From positions 310,001 through 374,000 of the forward strand of contig NZ_CAKAPD010000001.1 of assembly GCF_916715725.1 (NCBI RefSeq): DNA of 64,000 nucleotides, read 5' to 3'. Source of the stretch: an uncultured Rothia sp. (GTDB taxonomy: Bacteria; Actinomycetota; Actinomycetes; Actinomycetales; Micrococcaceae). The position numbers and the translations under genes are program-made. How positions within the stretch are numbered: position 1 is the first letter of the stretch; each line of letters begins with the position of its first letter. The notes under the pieces are model-generated. The model did not search any database and had not been told where the DNA came from. It worked only from the letters and a program-made list of their open reading frames with translations. Below are positions 15,485 to 24,031 of this stretch, one piece after another.

Positions 15485-16642
15485 ATGCCTTCTATCAAGT
15501 CTCCTATCGCGAAAGCTTCTTTGACCGGCGCAATCGTTGCTGTGGTTGCCGCCGGTTCCTTTGGCGTGTACTCCGCAGGAGGCTTCAACGCGCCCGGTGC
15601 CACTGCCGCTACCGCTGCCGCGGGCGCCGAGCCTACCCAGTCGGCGCAGGAAAGCCCCAGCGAGTCCCCCTCCCCCGAGCCGACTCCGGAACCGACTACC
15701 CCGGCTCAGAAGATGGAACGCACCGCGCAGAACGCCTTCGGCAAGGAAGGCGCGCAGGCAACCGGTGAGATTCAGGCTCCGTTCTCCACCTCCGCTGATG
15801 CCGCCGACATGCTGGTTCAGCAGTTCAAGGGCGGCGTGGTCATGTACACCCCCAAGTACGGCCCGGTCGCGGTGGAAACCGGCGTCTACACGCACTGGTG
15901 GAAGCAGCGCGAGTACAGTGACTTTGCTGGCTGGGAGGGTCTGCCGGTGAGCTGGCGTTCCGAGAACGGCGTTCTGTACACCAAGTTCGAGAAGGCTGAA
16001 CTCTACTGGGATACGGCGAACAGCCTGACGCGCAACACCAACGTTCTGGGAGCCAAGGACGCCCTGGTGATTGGTGACTCGCAGGTGACCTCAACCTCCT
16101 GGGTTGGTTTGGGCTTGAAGCAGGCAGGTTTTGTACCGTACCTGTTCCGTTGCGGCGGCGTGGGTTTTGTGACCGCCCGCGAGGGTGTGTGCCCCTCCTA
16201 CTATCAGGGTGTGATGGGCGGCCGTTGGGCTCTGCCGAGTGGTAACCCCGGCATCATTTACCTGGATGCCTCCGGTAACGACATTTACATCCACGAGGAC
16301 GAGACGAAGGCTCGCGAGCACGTGAACGCGCACCAGACTCAGGTCATTGAGCAGCTGCGTCGCATGTACCCGTCGTCGAAGATCGTGTTCGGCGGCGTGG
16401 TGTCGATGAGCGAGGATGCTGCGGCTGATAAGCAGGTGGCGCATAAGCGTCACGTGGCGAACGAGGTTGCACGACAGGGTGCCCGCGAGACCGGCGTGCT
16501 GTTCATGGACACCGCGGACTGGCAGACCATCTACCTGACTGAGGGTGACATGGCTGATGGCGTGCATCTGAAGGAGAAGGCGCACCATAAGCTGGCGGGC
16601 CCCTTTGCGACTCGTCTACGTGAACTGCTCGGCACCGCGTAA
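15485..16642 (+). CDS. Secreted SGNH/GDSL-type hydrolase with LGFP-like region
   Basis: This is a 385-residue exported protein. A signal peptide or anchor (about 12-35) is followed by a Ser/Pro/Glu-Thr linker (about 50-80). Residues ~100-175 (GVVMYTPKYGPVAVETGVYT and onward) resemble LGFP wall-binding repeats. The catalytic SGNH domain fills ~180-385: the nucleophile serine is in VIGDSQV near residue 197, the Gly/Asn blocks include LDASGND, and the Asp/His pair is in DGVHL near 358-362. SGNH domains like this, with GDSQ instead of GDSH, resemble the C-terminal esterase part of OafA-type O-acyltransferases. I infer an esterase acting on wall or glycan acyl groups; the substrate is unknown. Confidence 0.75.
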   Translation: MPSIKSPIAKASLTGAIVAVVAAGSFGVYSAGGFNAPGATAATAAAGAEPTQSAQESPSESPSPEPTPEPTTPAQKMERTAQNAFGKEGAQATGEIQAPFSTSADAADMLVQQFKGGVVMYTPKYGPVAVETGVYTHWWKQREYSDFAGWEGLPVSWRSENGVLYTKFEKAELYWDTANSLTRNTNVLGAKDALVIGDSQVTSTSWVGLGLKQAGFVPYLFRCGGVGFVTAREGVCPSYYQGVMGGRWALPSGNPGIIYLDASGNDIYIHEDETKAREHVNAHQTQVIEQLRRMYPSSKIVFGGVVSMSEDAAADKQVAHKRHVANEVARQGARETGVLFMDTADWQTIYLTEGDMADGVHLKEKAHHKLAGPFATRLRELLGTA

Positions 16643-16703
16643 ACTAACTGTGTAATCAGCCGAGTACATCAGCTTCGATCAACGCATATGGCATCAAAAA
16701 ATA

Positions 16704-16737
16704 AGGCGCCGGAAGGAAATACATCCTTCCGGCGCCT
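16704..16737. terminator. Bidirectional terminator between SGNH and HAD genes
   Basis: A 14-base perfect stem (AGGCGCCGGAAGGA and complement) around a 6-base loop. On the minus strand it is followed by TTATTTTTTG, so it terminates the HAD gene well; on the plus strand it ends the SGNH transcript more weakly. Confidence 0.85.
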
Positions 16738-16788
16738 CATTCGTTTGAGTGGGTTACCCACCGCAGCTCTTAAGTTAGTGTGCAGGTT

Positions 16789-17394
16789 TTATGCCGCGAC
16801 GCTTGCCTTGCGTTCCTTCGCCTCAGCCTTCTGGTGTGCAAGCACGCCCTCCGCAAGGCGACGCTTCTGACGCTCACGAGCGGCTTCCTTCTCACGCTGC
16901 TCGGCAGCCCAGGCGACCGGGTCAATGTCGATCGACTCGTAGTGCCATTCGCCGGTGTAGTCGCGAATCGGAGCAACCCAGGTCACGGGAATGCCGCGGC
17001 GCAGGTACACTTCGTGTTCCCTGTCTTCAAAAGCGTGGATAATGCGGTTGCCGTCAGCAACCAAGGACTCGATGATGGAGTCCTTCCACTCGGGGCTGTT
17101 GGAGCCGTCGTTGCCCGGCTTAGCGAACACGTATTTGGGGCTCAGGCCTGCGCGTTCAATAAACTGGTTCAGCTCCTTCATGTAGGAGCCGTCGCGACCG
17201 GTAATCACTGCAATCTCTGCACCGGTCTCTGCCGCAATCTCGCGGACACGGTCGGCAACTTCAACGTTAACGGTTGCGTGGCGAATCGCCTTAAAAAATC
17301 GGCGGTAGCTGGCGAAGAAACCGGTCAGGTACTTGTCCATCTGATCTCGGTTACTGGCAAGGGTACCGTCGATGTCGACTGCAATCAGATCCAT
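16789..17394 (-). CDS. HAD-superfamily hydrolase
   Basis: The protein is 201 residues from the ATG at 17394, where the sequence begins directly with the HAD motif I (MDLIAVDIDGTLASN, Asp7 and Asp9). An upstream ATG at 17490 would add a basic stretch that looks like non-coding translation. Motif II is in AVITGRDGS (Thr), and the region KPGNDG resembles the Lys of motif III. The acidic motif IV is less obvious (AFEDREHEV). No large cap is present. From ~155 the sequence is a Glu/Arg/Ala-rich helix, likely a coiled tail. It could be a phosphatase of nucleotides or sugar phosphates; no substrate can be told from sequence. A downstream terminator separates it from the SGNH gene. Confidence 0.75.
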   Translation of the reverse strand: MDLIAVDIDGTLASNRDQMDKYLTGFFASYRRFFKAIRHATVNVEVADRVREIAAETGAEIAVITGRDGSYMKELNQFIERAGLSPKYVFAKPGNDGSNSPEWKDSIIESLVADGNRIIHAFEDREHEVYLRRGIPVTWVAPIRDYTGEWHYESIDIDPVAWAAEQREKEAARERQKRRLAEGVLAHQKAEAKERKASVAA

Positions 17395-17671
17395 GAAGGT
17401 CTCACTTTCGATCCGTACGGGAAGAATGCGCCTGGTGAGGGCGCGGCGGAAGAGTTCCCGTGCGGTGTGGCTGGTAAATCGGTGTGTCATAGACGCCCCG
17501 GTGAAGGGCGTAGTTTCTCTAGAATACCCTATTTTTGTAAAGTAATGCCCTATCAAACGTCATATTAAGCTCATCATCTTTATTTCAATACGCCGAGAAA
17601 AACCGCTGGTAGCGCAGGCAAAGAGCCCACGCCACCAGCATAAAAAGTCTAGAAATGTCTCAAGGAGCCGT

Positions 17672-18520
17672 TTAGAGCAGCGAGCCGGAACCGCGGCGCA
17701 CCAGCACCATGCCGGCGGGCGCCACGATGCGCAGCCACTCCTCCGAACCGACATGCGCCGCAAACAGCGGCAGATCCCCGGTGAAGCCCTCCGGAATGAA
17801 ACCGAACACGCGCAGGGCGAATGCCGCACCGGTCGGCACAAGCACGGTATCGAACTCGGGCAGGTACTCCAGCACCATATCGGAGGACCAAATACGCGAG
17901 CGCACCGTGGACAGCACCGCGGCGCCGGGGTTCTCGGGCAGGGCGCGTTCTACCGCTTCCAGGCCCTCTGCGGTGGCGCGGTGGAACTCTTCAACCGGGA
18001 CGGTGCCAACCTCGTACCAGCCGCTGATTGGGGCGGACTTACCCGCCCAGCTAGCGTTGACGGTCACCGGAGGCATGAACAGCACCAGCTGCGGGTTCTC
18101 CCCATGAGCCTGCTCTTCTGCCTGCTTCTGCAGACGCGCCAGACGATCCAGCAGCGCCTGCGCCTGAACGGTCATGTCCAGGGTGGAATCAGCCAACAGG
18201 TGCAGGGCACGCAGACCCATAATGACCGGGGTGTTCGAGGAGGCGTCCTCCGGCTCCAGGGAGCAGGCGAATACCGCCACGACGCGGCCGCGTGCGGTCA
18301 GGCGGATTGCCGCATCGGGGTTGACCGCCAGGGCGCGAGAAATGTAGGTGGCAAGGTCCTTGACCACAGCGGCACCCTGGGCGCCGCCGGGCAGAATCAG
18401 GAAGGGCTCCTCCACACCTTCGTGGGGGTTGTACTTGAGCTCGATGGGTGCGGGCGCATTGTTCTGGTCGGGAGCGTTGTCCTGTGCGGTATCAGGGGTA
18501 GTTTCAGACGGCGTAGTCAT
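17672..18520 (-). CDS. Hypothetical protein, 282 residues
   Basis: I do not recognise this family with certainty. The first ~25 residues are Thr/Asp/Asn/Pro-rich and disordered. Two similar alpha/beta halves seem to follow: residues ~30-150 (LILPGGAQGAAVVKDLATYI) and ~155-282 (GFTGDLPLFAAHVGSEEWLR). It has no membrane segment, signal or catalytic motif. Length, balanced composition and codon bias support a real gene. The start ATG follows AAAGGAGCAGAA. A distant resemblance to SseB-type proteins is possible but not supported by a motif I can name. It is a single gene between the HAD gene and tesB. Confidence 0.6.
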   Translation of the reverse strand: MTTPSETTPDTAQDNAPDQNNAPAPIELKYNPHEGVEEPFLILPGGAQGAAVVKDLATYISRALAVNPDAAIRLTARGRVVAVFACSLEPEDASSNTPVIMGLRALHLLADSTLDMTVQAQALLDRLARLQKQAEEQAHGENPQLVLFMPPVTVNASWAGKSAPISGWYEVGTVPVEEFHRATAEGLEAVERALPENPGAAVLSTVRSRIWSSDMVLEYLPEFDTVLVPTGAAFALRVFGFIPEGFTGDLPLFAAHVGSEEWLRIVAPAGMVLVRRGSGSLL

Positions 18521-18726
18521 TTCTGCTCCTTTTCGGCGTTGGCCTGCTCGGTGGCAAGTTGGTGGGTGATATATGCGATGGTGTGTGAAATAGATGATCC
18601 GGATTGATTGTCCGGGTCAATATTTCCTAGTCAGTGTTCCGAATCAACCTGTCGTGGTTGTCTCAGAGTATGCTCTCCCACTCTACGCCAGAAACCGGCT
18701 CATTGAAAACGTGCGAGAATAAAACC

Positions 18727-19635
18727 ATGACCAAGCCCACTGTGACCCAAAACCTCATGCGGATGCTGGACCTCTCCCCCGTGGAGGCGGCGCCCGCCTC
18801 CTTCGGTAGCGATGAAGTGTCTACCGGTGTGACGCTCACCCGCGAGCAGCCGCGTACTTTCGGTGGTCAGGTTCTTGCCCAGTCGATTATTGCCGCCGAC
18901 CGCACGGTGGAGGGCAAGGACATCCACTCGATTCACGCCTATTTTCTGCGCCCCGGCAATATTGAGCGTGAACTGTTCTTCGCCACTCAGCGTCTGAACG
19001 ATAGCCGCTCCTTCTCGACCCGCCGTGTGCAGGTGTTCCAGGATGAGGCGCCCATGTTCTCGGCGATTATGTCTTTCCAGGCGGATAGCCGCGGCCCGGA
19101 GCACACCGCAGTGACCATGCCGGAGGTCCCGGACCCCGAGTCGCTGCCGCTGGTCAGCGACTACCTGGGCCAGCTCCCTCACCCCATTGCACAGGCGGTC
19201 GCGTGGGAACGCCCCATTGATATGCGACACGTGGATGCGCCGCTGTACACCCAGCCGGATTCATCCTCGACGGAGCCGCGTGCCTGCGTGTGGTTCAAGA
19301 CCTTTGACCGTCTGGTGCGTGCTGATGGTTCTGAGGCCTCGGAGGCGGAGCACCGCGCCGCTATCGCCTATGCTTCGGATTATCTGCCGCTGGAGCCGGC
19401 TCTGCGCCGTCACGGCAAGTTCTGGCTGGAGCCGGGCCTCAAGAGCGCCTCGCTGGATCACGCGATGTGGTTCCACCGTTCGGCGCGTGCCGACGAGTGG
19501 CTGCTGTACGTGCTGGATTCCCCGAGCGCGCAGGGTGGCAGGATGCTCGCGCAGGGTTCGATTTTCAATCGTTCTGGCGAGCTGGTGGCGACCGTGGCGC
19601 AGGAAATGATGTTCCGCCTGCCCGAATACCGATAA
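18727..19635 (+). CDS. tesB: Acyl-CoA thioesterase II (TesB family)
   Basis: It hydrolyses acyl-CoA to free fatty acid and CoA. The 302-residue protein is a double hotdog fold. The N-terminal half has RTFGGQVLAQSIIAADRTV and HSIHAYFLRPGN; the C-terminal half has SLDHAMWFH, with the catalytic Asp, followed by Ser/Thr and Gln positions near the end (GELVATVAQEMMFR). The ATG at 18727 is preceded by a weak GAGAATAAAACC; an open frame extends back to 18634, but that stretch is promoter-like and AT-richer. In the same genome the ole pathway at 49 kb consumes acyl-CoAs, so the enzymes could compete for substrate, although no operon links them. Confidence 0.9.
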   Translation: MTKPTVTQNLMRMLDLSPVEAAPASFGSDEVSTGVTLTREQPRTFGGQVLAQSIIAADRTVEGKDIHSIHAYFLRPGNIERELFFATQRLNDSRSFSTRRVQVFQDEAPMFSAIMSFQADSRGPEHTAVTMPEVPDPESLPLVSDYLGQLPHPIAQAVAWERPIDMRHVDAPLYTQPDSSSTEPRACVWFKTFDRLVRADGSEASEAEHRAAIAYASDYLPLEPALRRHGKFWLEPGLKSASLDHAMWFHRSARADEWLLYVLDSPSAQGGRMLAQGSIFNRSGELVATVAQEMMFRLPEYR

Positions 19636-19738
19636 ACCCGAGTACCGATAAAGTCAAGCATCGATAAAGCAGAGTACCGCTAAAGCCGCAGGTACCCTAA
19701 AGCTTCGGCACAGCGACAGCTCAAAACGTTAGAGCATG

Positions 19739-19780
19739 CAGAAAGACCGTGTGAGGTGGTTGTCTCACACGGTCTTTCTT
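19739..19780. terminator. Terminator between tesB and DUF308 gene
   Basis: AGAAAGACCGTGTGAG pairs with CTCACACGGTCTTTCT across a 7-base loop, with T-rich flanks on both strands. It serves the convergent genes on either side. Confidence 0.9.
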
Positions 19781-19818
19781 ATGTTCTAGTGTACGGTCTA
19801 GAAGCCGTTTGGAAGCTC

Positions 19819-20394
19819 TTATTTGGCTTCGACGTCAATCACACCGTCCGGGGAAATGTGCACGGTGCGCTTGGTGCGGCGGGAAACGAAGAAGTCACCC
19901 ACAAACACCAGACCAGCCAGCAGGAGCACCAGGGCAATCAGCCACACTGCCACCGCACCGAAGAACATCGGGAACAGCAGCACGAGCAAACCCAGAATCA
20001 GGGTACCGATAGCAGAGAACTGCAGGTGGCGTCCGGCGGTGAAGCTCAGGTACTTCAGGCCCTGAGCAGTCAACAGACGAATCAGCGCCCACGCAATCAG
20101 CCACACGCCCACAATAGTCGGAATGTACGTCGCCTGCGCACCAGCCGAAGCGCTCAGCAGAATCAGACCAACCACCACGGTCAGGATGCCGTTAACCAGG
20201 TCCCAGCCGGTACGTGCCGGCTTCAACGCGCCAAAGTAGCGGACCAGCTCAAACACGCCACCGAGCAGCACCGCAATCGAGAACACGAAACCCAGAACAG
20301 CCAGCGGGGTGGCGGGGTTGGCGAACATGTAGATCGCCGTTGCAACCAGCAGCAGACCGGTGGCTAAGGACATCCAGTTATATTTTGAAAGCAT
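19819..20394 (-). CDS. DUF308/HdeD-type integral membrane protein
   Basis: The 191-residue protein is almost entirely hydrophobic. Six transmembrane segments are visible near residues 7-25, 30-50, 68-84, 90-108, 124-142 and 148-166, arranged as paired helices typical of DUF308 (HdeD-like) repeats. The C-terminal ~22 residues (SRRTKRTVHISPDGVIDVEA) are soluble and include a basic patch that should lie in the cytoplasm. HdeD protects E. coli from acid at high cell density; the role in actinobacteria is not established. It is monocistronic, reading toward the shared terminator. Confidence 0.8.
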   Translation of the reverse strand: MLSKYNWMSLATGLLLVATAIYMFANPATPLAVLGFVFSIAVLLGGVFELVRYFGALKPARTGWDLVNGILTVVVGLILLSASAGAQATYIPTIVGVWLIAWALIRLLTAQGLKYLSFTAGRHLQFSAIGTLILGLLVLLFPMFFGAVAVWLIALVLLLAGLVFVGDFFVSRRTKRTVHISPDGVIDVEAK

Positions 20395-20574
20395 GACACT
20401 CTACCCTTCGTATCAAATGCGTTAGTTATACACGTCCATTAAACCGCGAATATGTACTCTGCTACGACGTACCGGTCACTACTGGGCGAACTATTTCTAC
20501 CGGTGAACACACGCCCCCTCCCCTCGCGAGCGCATACTGTGTCCAGCGCATACGGCGTCCAGCGGACACAGTAA

Positions 20575-20616
20575 AGCCCCGCCTCCTGCGCCATAACAGC
20601 GTCAGGAGGCGGGGCT
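20575..20616 (-). terminator. Terminator of ettA
   Basis: AGCCCCGCCTCCTG pairs with CAGGAGGCGGGGCT. On the minus strand it is followed by TTACTGTG. It begins 13 bases after the ettA stop. Confidence 0.85.
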
Positions 20617-20628
20617 CACCACCAAACC

Positions 20629-22308
20629 CTATCGGGTCAGCTTGCGATGCACCACGCGGTGCGGCTTAGCAGCCTCAGGGCCGAGGCGCTCAATCTTGTT
20701 CTTCTCGTAGGACTCGAAGTTACCCTCGAACCAGTACCACTGATCCGGGTTCTCATCGGTGCCCTCCCACGCCAGGATGTGGGTTGCCACGCGGTCCAGG
20801 AACCAACGGTCGTGAGAGACGACCACTGCACAGCCGGGGAATTCCAGCAGTGCGTTTTCCAGGGATGCGAGGGTCTCAACGTCCAGGTCGTTAGTGGGCT
20901 CATCGAGCAGCAGCAGGTTACCGCCCTGCTTGAGGGTCAACGCCAGGTTCAGGCGGTTACGCTCACCACCGGAGAGCACACCCGCCTTCTTCTGCTGGTC
21001 CGGGCCCTTGAAGCCGAACGCGGAAACGTACGCACGCGAAGGCATTTCAACGTTGCCGACCTGGATGTAGTCCAGACCGTCAGAGACGACCTCCCAGAGG
21101 CTCTTCTCCGGGTCGATGTTCGCGCGGTTCTGGTCAACGTACGAGATCTTCACGGTCTCGCCGACCTTCAGGTTGCCGCCGTCGAGGGGCTCCAGGCCAA
21201 CAATGGTCTTGAACAGGGTGGACTTACCCACACCGTTAGGACCAATCACACCCACAATGCCGTTACGGGGCAGGGAGAAGGACAGACCGTTAATCAGGGA
21301 ACGACCGTCGAAGCCCTTCTGCAGGTTCTCAGCCTCAATAACCACGTTACCCAGGCGGGGTCCCGGAGGAATCTGAATCTCTTCGAAGTCGAGCTTGCGG
21401 GTCTTCTCAGCCTCCGCAGCCATCTCCTCGTAGCGTGCCAGACGAGCCTTCGACTTAGCCTGGCGGCCCTTAGCGTTGGAGCGGACCCAGTCCAGTTCCT
21501 CGCTCAGGCGCTTAGCGAGCTTAGCGTCCTTCTTGCCCTGAACCTCGAGGCGGGAGCGCTTCTTCTCCAGGTAGGTGGAGTAGTTACCCTCGTAGGGGTA
21601 CAGGTTACCGCGGTCAACCTCGGCGATCCATTCTGCCACGTGGTCGAGGAAGTAACGGTCGTGGGTAATCGCGATGACGGCACCCTCGTAGGACTGCAGG
21701 TGCTGCTCCAGCCAGAGCACGGACTCTGCGTCCAAGTGGTTGGTGGGCTCGTCGAGCAGCAGCAGGTCAGGCTTCTGCAGCAGCAGCTTGCACAGTGCCA
21801 CGCGGCGGCGCTCACCACCGGAGAGGTGGGTAACGGGCATGTCAGCGGGCGGGCAGCGCAGCGCCTCCATTGCCTGCTCCAGCTGGGAGTCCAGGTCCCA
21901 TGCGTTAGCGGCGTCGATAGCTTCCTGCAGCTGACCCATTTCTTCCATGAGGGCGTCGAAGTCAGCGTCGGGCTCAGCCATGAGGGCGGAGATTTCGTTG
22001 AAGCGGTCCAGCTTGGACTTGATTTCGCCCACGCCTTCTTCAACGTTGCCCAGAACGGTCTTCTCTTCGTTCAGCGGCGGCTCCTGCATGAGGATGCCCA
22101 CGCTGTAGCCTGCGGTCAGGCGCGCCTCACCGTTGGAGGGCTGGTCGAGGCCAGCCATAATCTTCAGGATGGTCGACTTACCCGCACCGTTCGGACCAAC
22201 CATACCGATCTTGGCGCCGGGGAAGAACGACATCGTCACGTCGTTAAGGATGACCTTGTCGCCCACAGTCTTGCGGGCCTTGATCATCTGATAAATAAAT
22301 TCAGCCAT
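20629..22308 (-). CDS. ettA: Energy-dependent translational throttle protein EttA (ABC-F)
   Basis: This soluble ABC-F ATPase binds the ribosomal E site and gates the first peptide bond according to the ATP/ADP ratio. At 559 residues it has two ABC domains and no membrane part. Walker A motifs are GPNGAGKST (38-46) and GPNGVGKST (about 355). Signatures are LSGGERRRVALC and LSGGERNRLNLA; Walker B motifs LLLLDEPTNHLD and LLLLDEPTNDLD. The linker between domains contains the EttA-type RYEEMAAEAEKTRK, and the arm insertion (WIAEVDRGNLYPYEGNYSTY) fits EttA rather than Uup. The window-wide codon bias is strong. It is divergent from the mmcQ-like gene. Confidence 0.95.
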   Translation of the reverse strand: MAEFIYQMIKARKTVGDKVILNDVTMSFFPGAKIGMVGPNGAGKSTILKIMAGLDQPSNGEARLTAGYSVGILMQEPPLNEEKTVLGNVEEGVGEIKSKLDRFNEISALMAEPDADFDALMEEMGQLQEAIDAANAWDLDSQLEQAMEALRCPPADMPVTHLSGGERRRVALCKLLLQKPDLLLLDEPTNHLDAESVLWLEQHLQSYEGAVIAITHDRYFLDHVAEWIAEVDRGNLYPYEGNYSTYLEKKRSRLEVQGKKDAKLAKRLSEELDWVRSNAKGRQAKSKARLARYEEMAAEAEKTRKLDFEEIQIPPGPRLGNVVIEAENLQKGFDGRSLINGLSFSLPRNGIVGVIGPNGVGKSTLFKTIVGLEPLDGGNLKVGETVKISYVDQNRANIDPEKSLWEVVSDGLDYIQVGNVEMPSRAYVSAFGFKGPDQQKKAGVLSGGERNRLNLALTLKQGGNLLLLDEPTNDLDVETLASLENALLEFPGCAVVVSHDRWFLDRVATHILAWEGTDENPDQWYWFEGNFESYEKNKIERLGPEAAKPHRVVHRKLTR

Positions 22309-22401
22309 AGTTCCCTATTTTAGCGTGGATTTGCCGGGCAGTACGAGAGTTTTTGGTTGCGTGCTAGGCGGGGTACCGTGCGGGGCACTAGACTCGAAGC
22401 T

Positions 22402-22824
22402 ATGAGCACAAACCCCTCCCCTAAACTTCAACTTCTGCGACCCGAGGACCTGGAGCCGACCCTGCACCGCCTCGCGCTCGCCATGCCGCTGGCGACGCGC
22501 GATCAGCCGTTCGGACCCGAGCACACGGTGTACCGGGTTGGCGGCAAGATGTTCGCCATGTACACGGAGGGTATCGGCTTCCCCATCGTGAACCTAAAAA
22601 CCGACCCGGAAGAGTCGGAGGTGCTGCGGCGCATCTACCCGAGCATCATCCCGGCATGGCACATGAATAAGCGGCACTGGATTTCTGTGGGCACCGGCGA
22701 GGGCGTGACCGAGCGGGTGCTGGAAGAACTAGTCGAGGATGCATACCTGCGGGTCATGTACTCGCTGCCCAAGTCGAAGCGGCCCATCGAGTTCCGCGAG
22801 CGCCCGGTACCCGAAAAGCACTAG
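22402..22824 (+). CDS. MmcQ/YjbR family protein
   Basis: This 140-residue protein has the YjbR fold, a double-wing alpha/beta domain often annotated as DNA-binding. Family features are HTVYRVGGKMFAMY near residue 42, a hydrophobic strand with VNLKTDPEE, PAWHMNKRHWISV, and a C-terminal helix with VEDAYLRV ending in a Lys/Arg-rich stretch. The start ATG at 22402 is 93 bases from the divergent ettA start, so both promoters lie in that interval. The molecular function is not established for this family. Confidence 0.85.
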   Translation: MSTNPSPKLQLLRPEDLEPTLHRLALAMPLATRDQPFGPEHTVYRVGGKMFAMYTEGIGFPIVNLKTDPEESEVLRRIYPSIIPAWHMNKRHWISVGTGEGVTERVLEELVEDAYLRVMYSLPKSKRPIEFRERPVPEKH

Positions 22825-23534
22825 GTACAGGAACGCTAGGTAACGTATAGTCCAAGTCTGGGACGTGTAAAAGTCGGTTTTAAACAGCGGAGCGGGTGAG
22901 CTTCGGTCCGGACCACCGAGTTGCTCACCCGCTAAGCAAAGCACTTTTCTATCCGCGGCTGGGAGGGTCATCAACCACGATGAACGCTCGAACCACCAAG
23001 CTCCCATCCCATATATTGCGGGGTCCAGTACCATGCACCACTTGTGTGAATACGTGATAGTTGAGTCGGCTCCCCTGCCAGACCTTCCTATGCAGAGGAG
23101 GTACTCACACGGGTGCGCTGAATATTCCCTTGAGTGACTCGGCTGTCTCATGCGATGTAGCCGAGAGGGGATCGCTGTCCTCGCCCGAACTACCGGCACG
23201 GACGAAGTGTGCTCTCGGGAACAATAATAACCTTTTTGCATTAAAGTGTCACTTTCGGATTGAAGGATTTCAGGGGCATTTATTGACCATAATTCAGGTG
23301 TTTTATAGCGCCGAACCCACATATCCAACCACCACGAAATACCTGCAGATTTTATGCCCCGAAAAATCAAGGAGGGGTCGCATCAACCCTTCTTTATATC
23401 GCCTCCACATGGGCTAATACCCACTTAAAGCAATATTCAGAAAAGTTAGCGCGACCCCTCACTATATGAGATAAATTCTTTATCTCACATGGGCTTCAGC
23501 CATAAATCCGGTCAGACGCAGACAAACACAGATG
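22825..23534. other. Long structured non-coding region
   Basis: No supportable gene. It holds a hairpin after the mmcQ-like gene (AGCGGGTGAGC 22891-22901 with its complement 22923-22933, then ACTTTTCT) that may be its terminator. An AT-rich centre (23220-23345) follows. A perfect 10-base inverted repeat (GAGGGGTCGC 23372-23381 and 23451-23460) spans a 69-base loop. A second perfect hairpin, TGAGATAAA-TTC-TTTATCTCA (23467-23487), and a direct repeat CACATGGGCT (23406 and 23486) are close by. The last two structures could end the minus-strand ABM gene, but they are more elaborate than a terminator needs. A 213-codon minus-strand frame through the region looks non-coding. Confidence 0.5.
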
Positions 23535-23822
23535 TTAGTCGTCGAACTCCACCTTCTCGAAGCTCATGGTGCCATCAGCGTGAGAGACAACAGTGTTCGG
23601 GTCACGCTCACGACGAGCCGCCGCGTACGCATCGTGGCTCGCCTCATCAACCCAGCGGGTCACCACAAAGTAGTCGCCGCCCTCATCCAGGGGGCGCCAC
23701 AGCTCAAAACCCTCAAAGCCGGGGAAAGAGTCAGCAATGTGGCGGGCAGCAGCAAAGCGCTTCTCCAGCTCAGCCTGGTTGTCGCCAACGACAGCAAGAC
23801 GGTGAACCTTAACGACGGACAT
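23535..23822 (-). CDS. Antibiotic biosynthesis monooxygenase (ABM) domain protein
   Basis: This 95-residue single-domain protein has the dimeric ferredoxin-like ABM fold. The pattern MSVVKVHRLAV, AELEKRFAAA, FPGFEGFELWRP and YFVVTRWVDE follows actinobacterial MhuD/IsdG-type haem-degrading monooxygenases, which cleave haem to release iron. The tryptophan expected near the haem is present (Trp57). The MhuD Asn7 position is His here and the axial His region (ARRERDPNT) has no histidine, so haem activity is uncertain. No haem-uptake genes are adjacent. The ATG follows AAGGAGGA, an excellent ribosome site. It is monocistronic. Confidence 0.75.
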   Translation of the reverse strand: MSVVKVHRLAVVGDNQAELEKRFAAARHIADSFPGFEGFELWRPLDEGGDYFVVTRWVDEASHDAYAAARRERDPNTVVSHADGTMSFEKVEFDD

Positions 23823-23949
23823 GTGTCCTCCTTCTCTTGAGTACGTGCTTTCAACGATGAAAGCGGGTTACAACCTCGCATCAGCTATAGATGAGCTATG
23901 TTCTTAGCGAGGTTAACCTCAGAATAACGGTTCGCGGGCACAAAAAATA

Positions 23950-23988
23950 GGGGTTAGCGCCAACTAACAGTTATATGACGCTAACCCC
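23950..23988 (-). terminator. Terminator of rimM-trmD
   Basis: GGGGTTAGCG pairs with CGCTAACCCC across a 19-base loop; on the minus strand it is followed by TATTTTTTG. A small extra hairpin (AGGCGCT/AGCGCCT, 24005-24021) lies between it and the trmD stop. Confidence 0.85.
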
Positions 23989-24031
23989 CATTCGGAGGAT
24001 TACGAGGCGCTCGCAAGCGCCTATTTAAGGC

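Noticed and set aside
22729..23370. 213-codon minus-strand frame overlapping the mmcQ-like gene end
   Set aside because: It overlaps a real gene and crosses a hairpin and an AT-rich stretch. Codon use is not that of this genome and no motif is seen.
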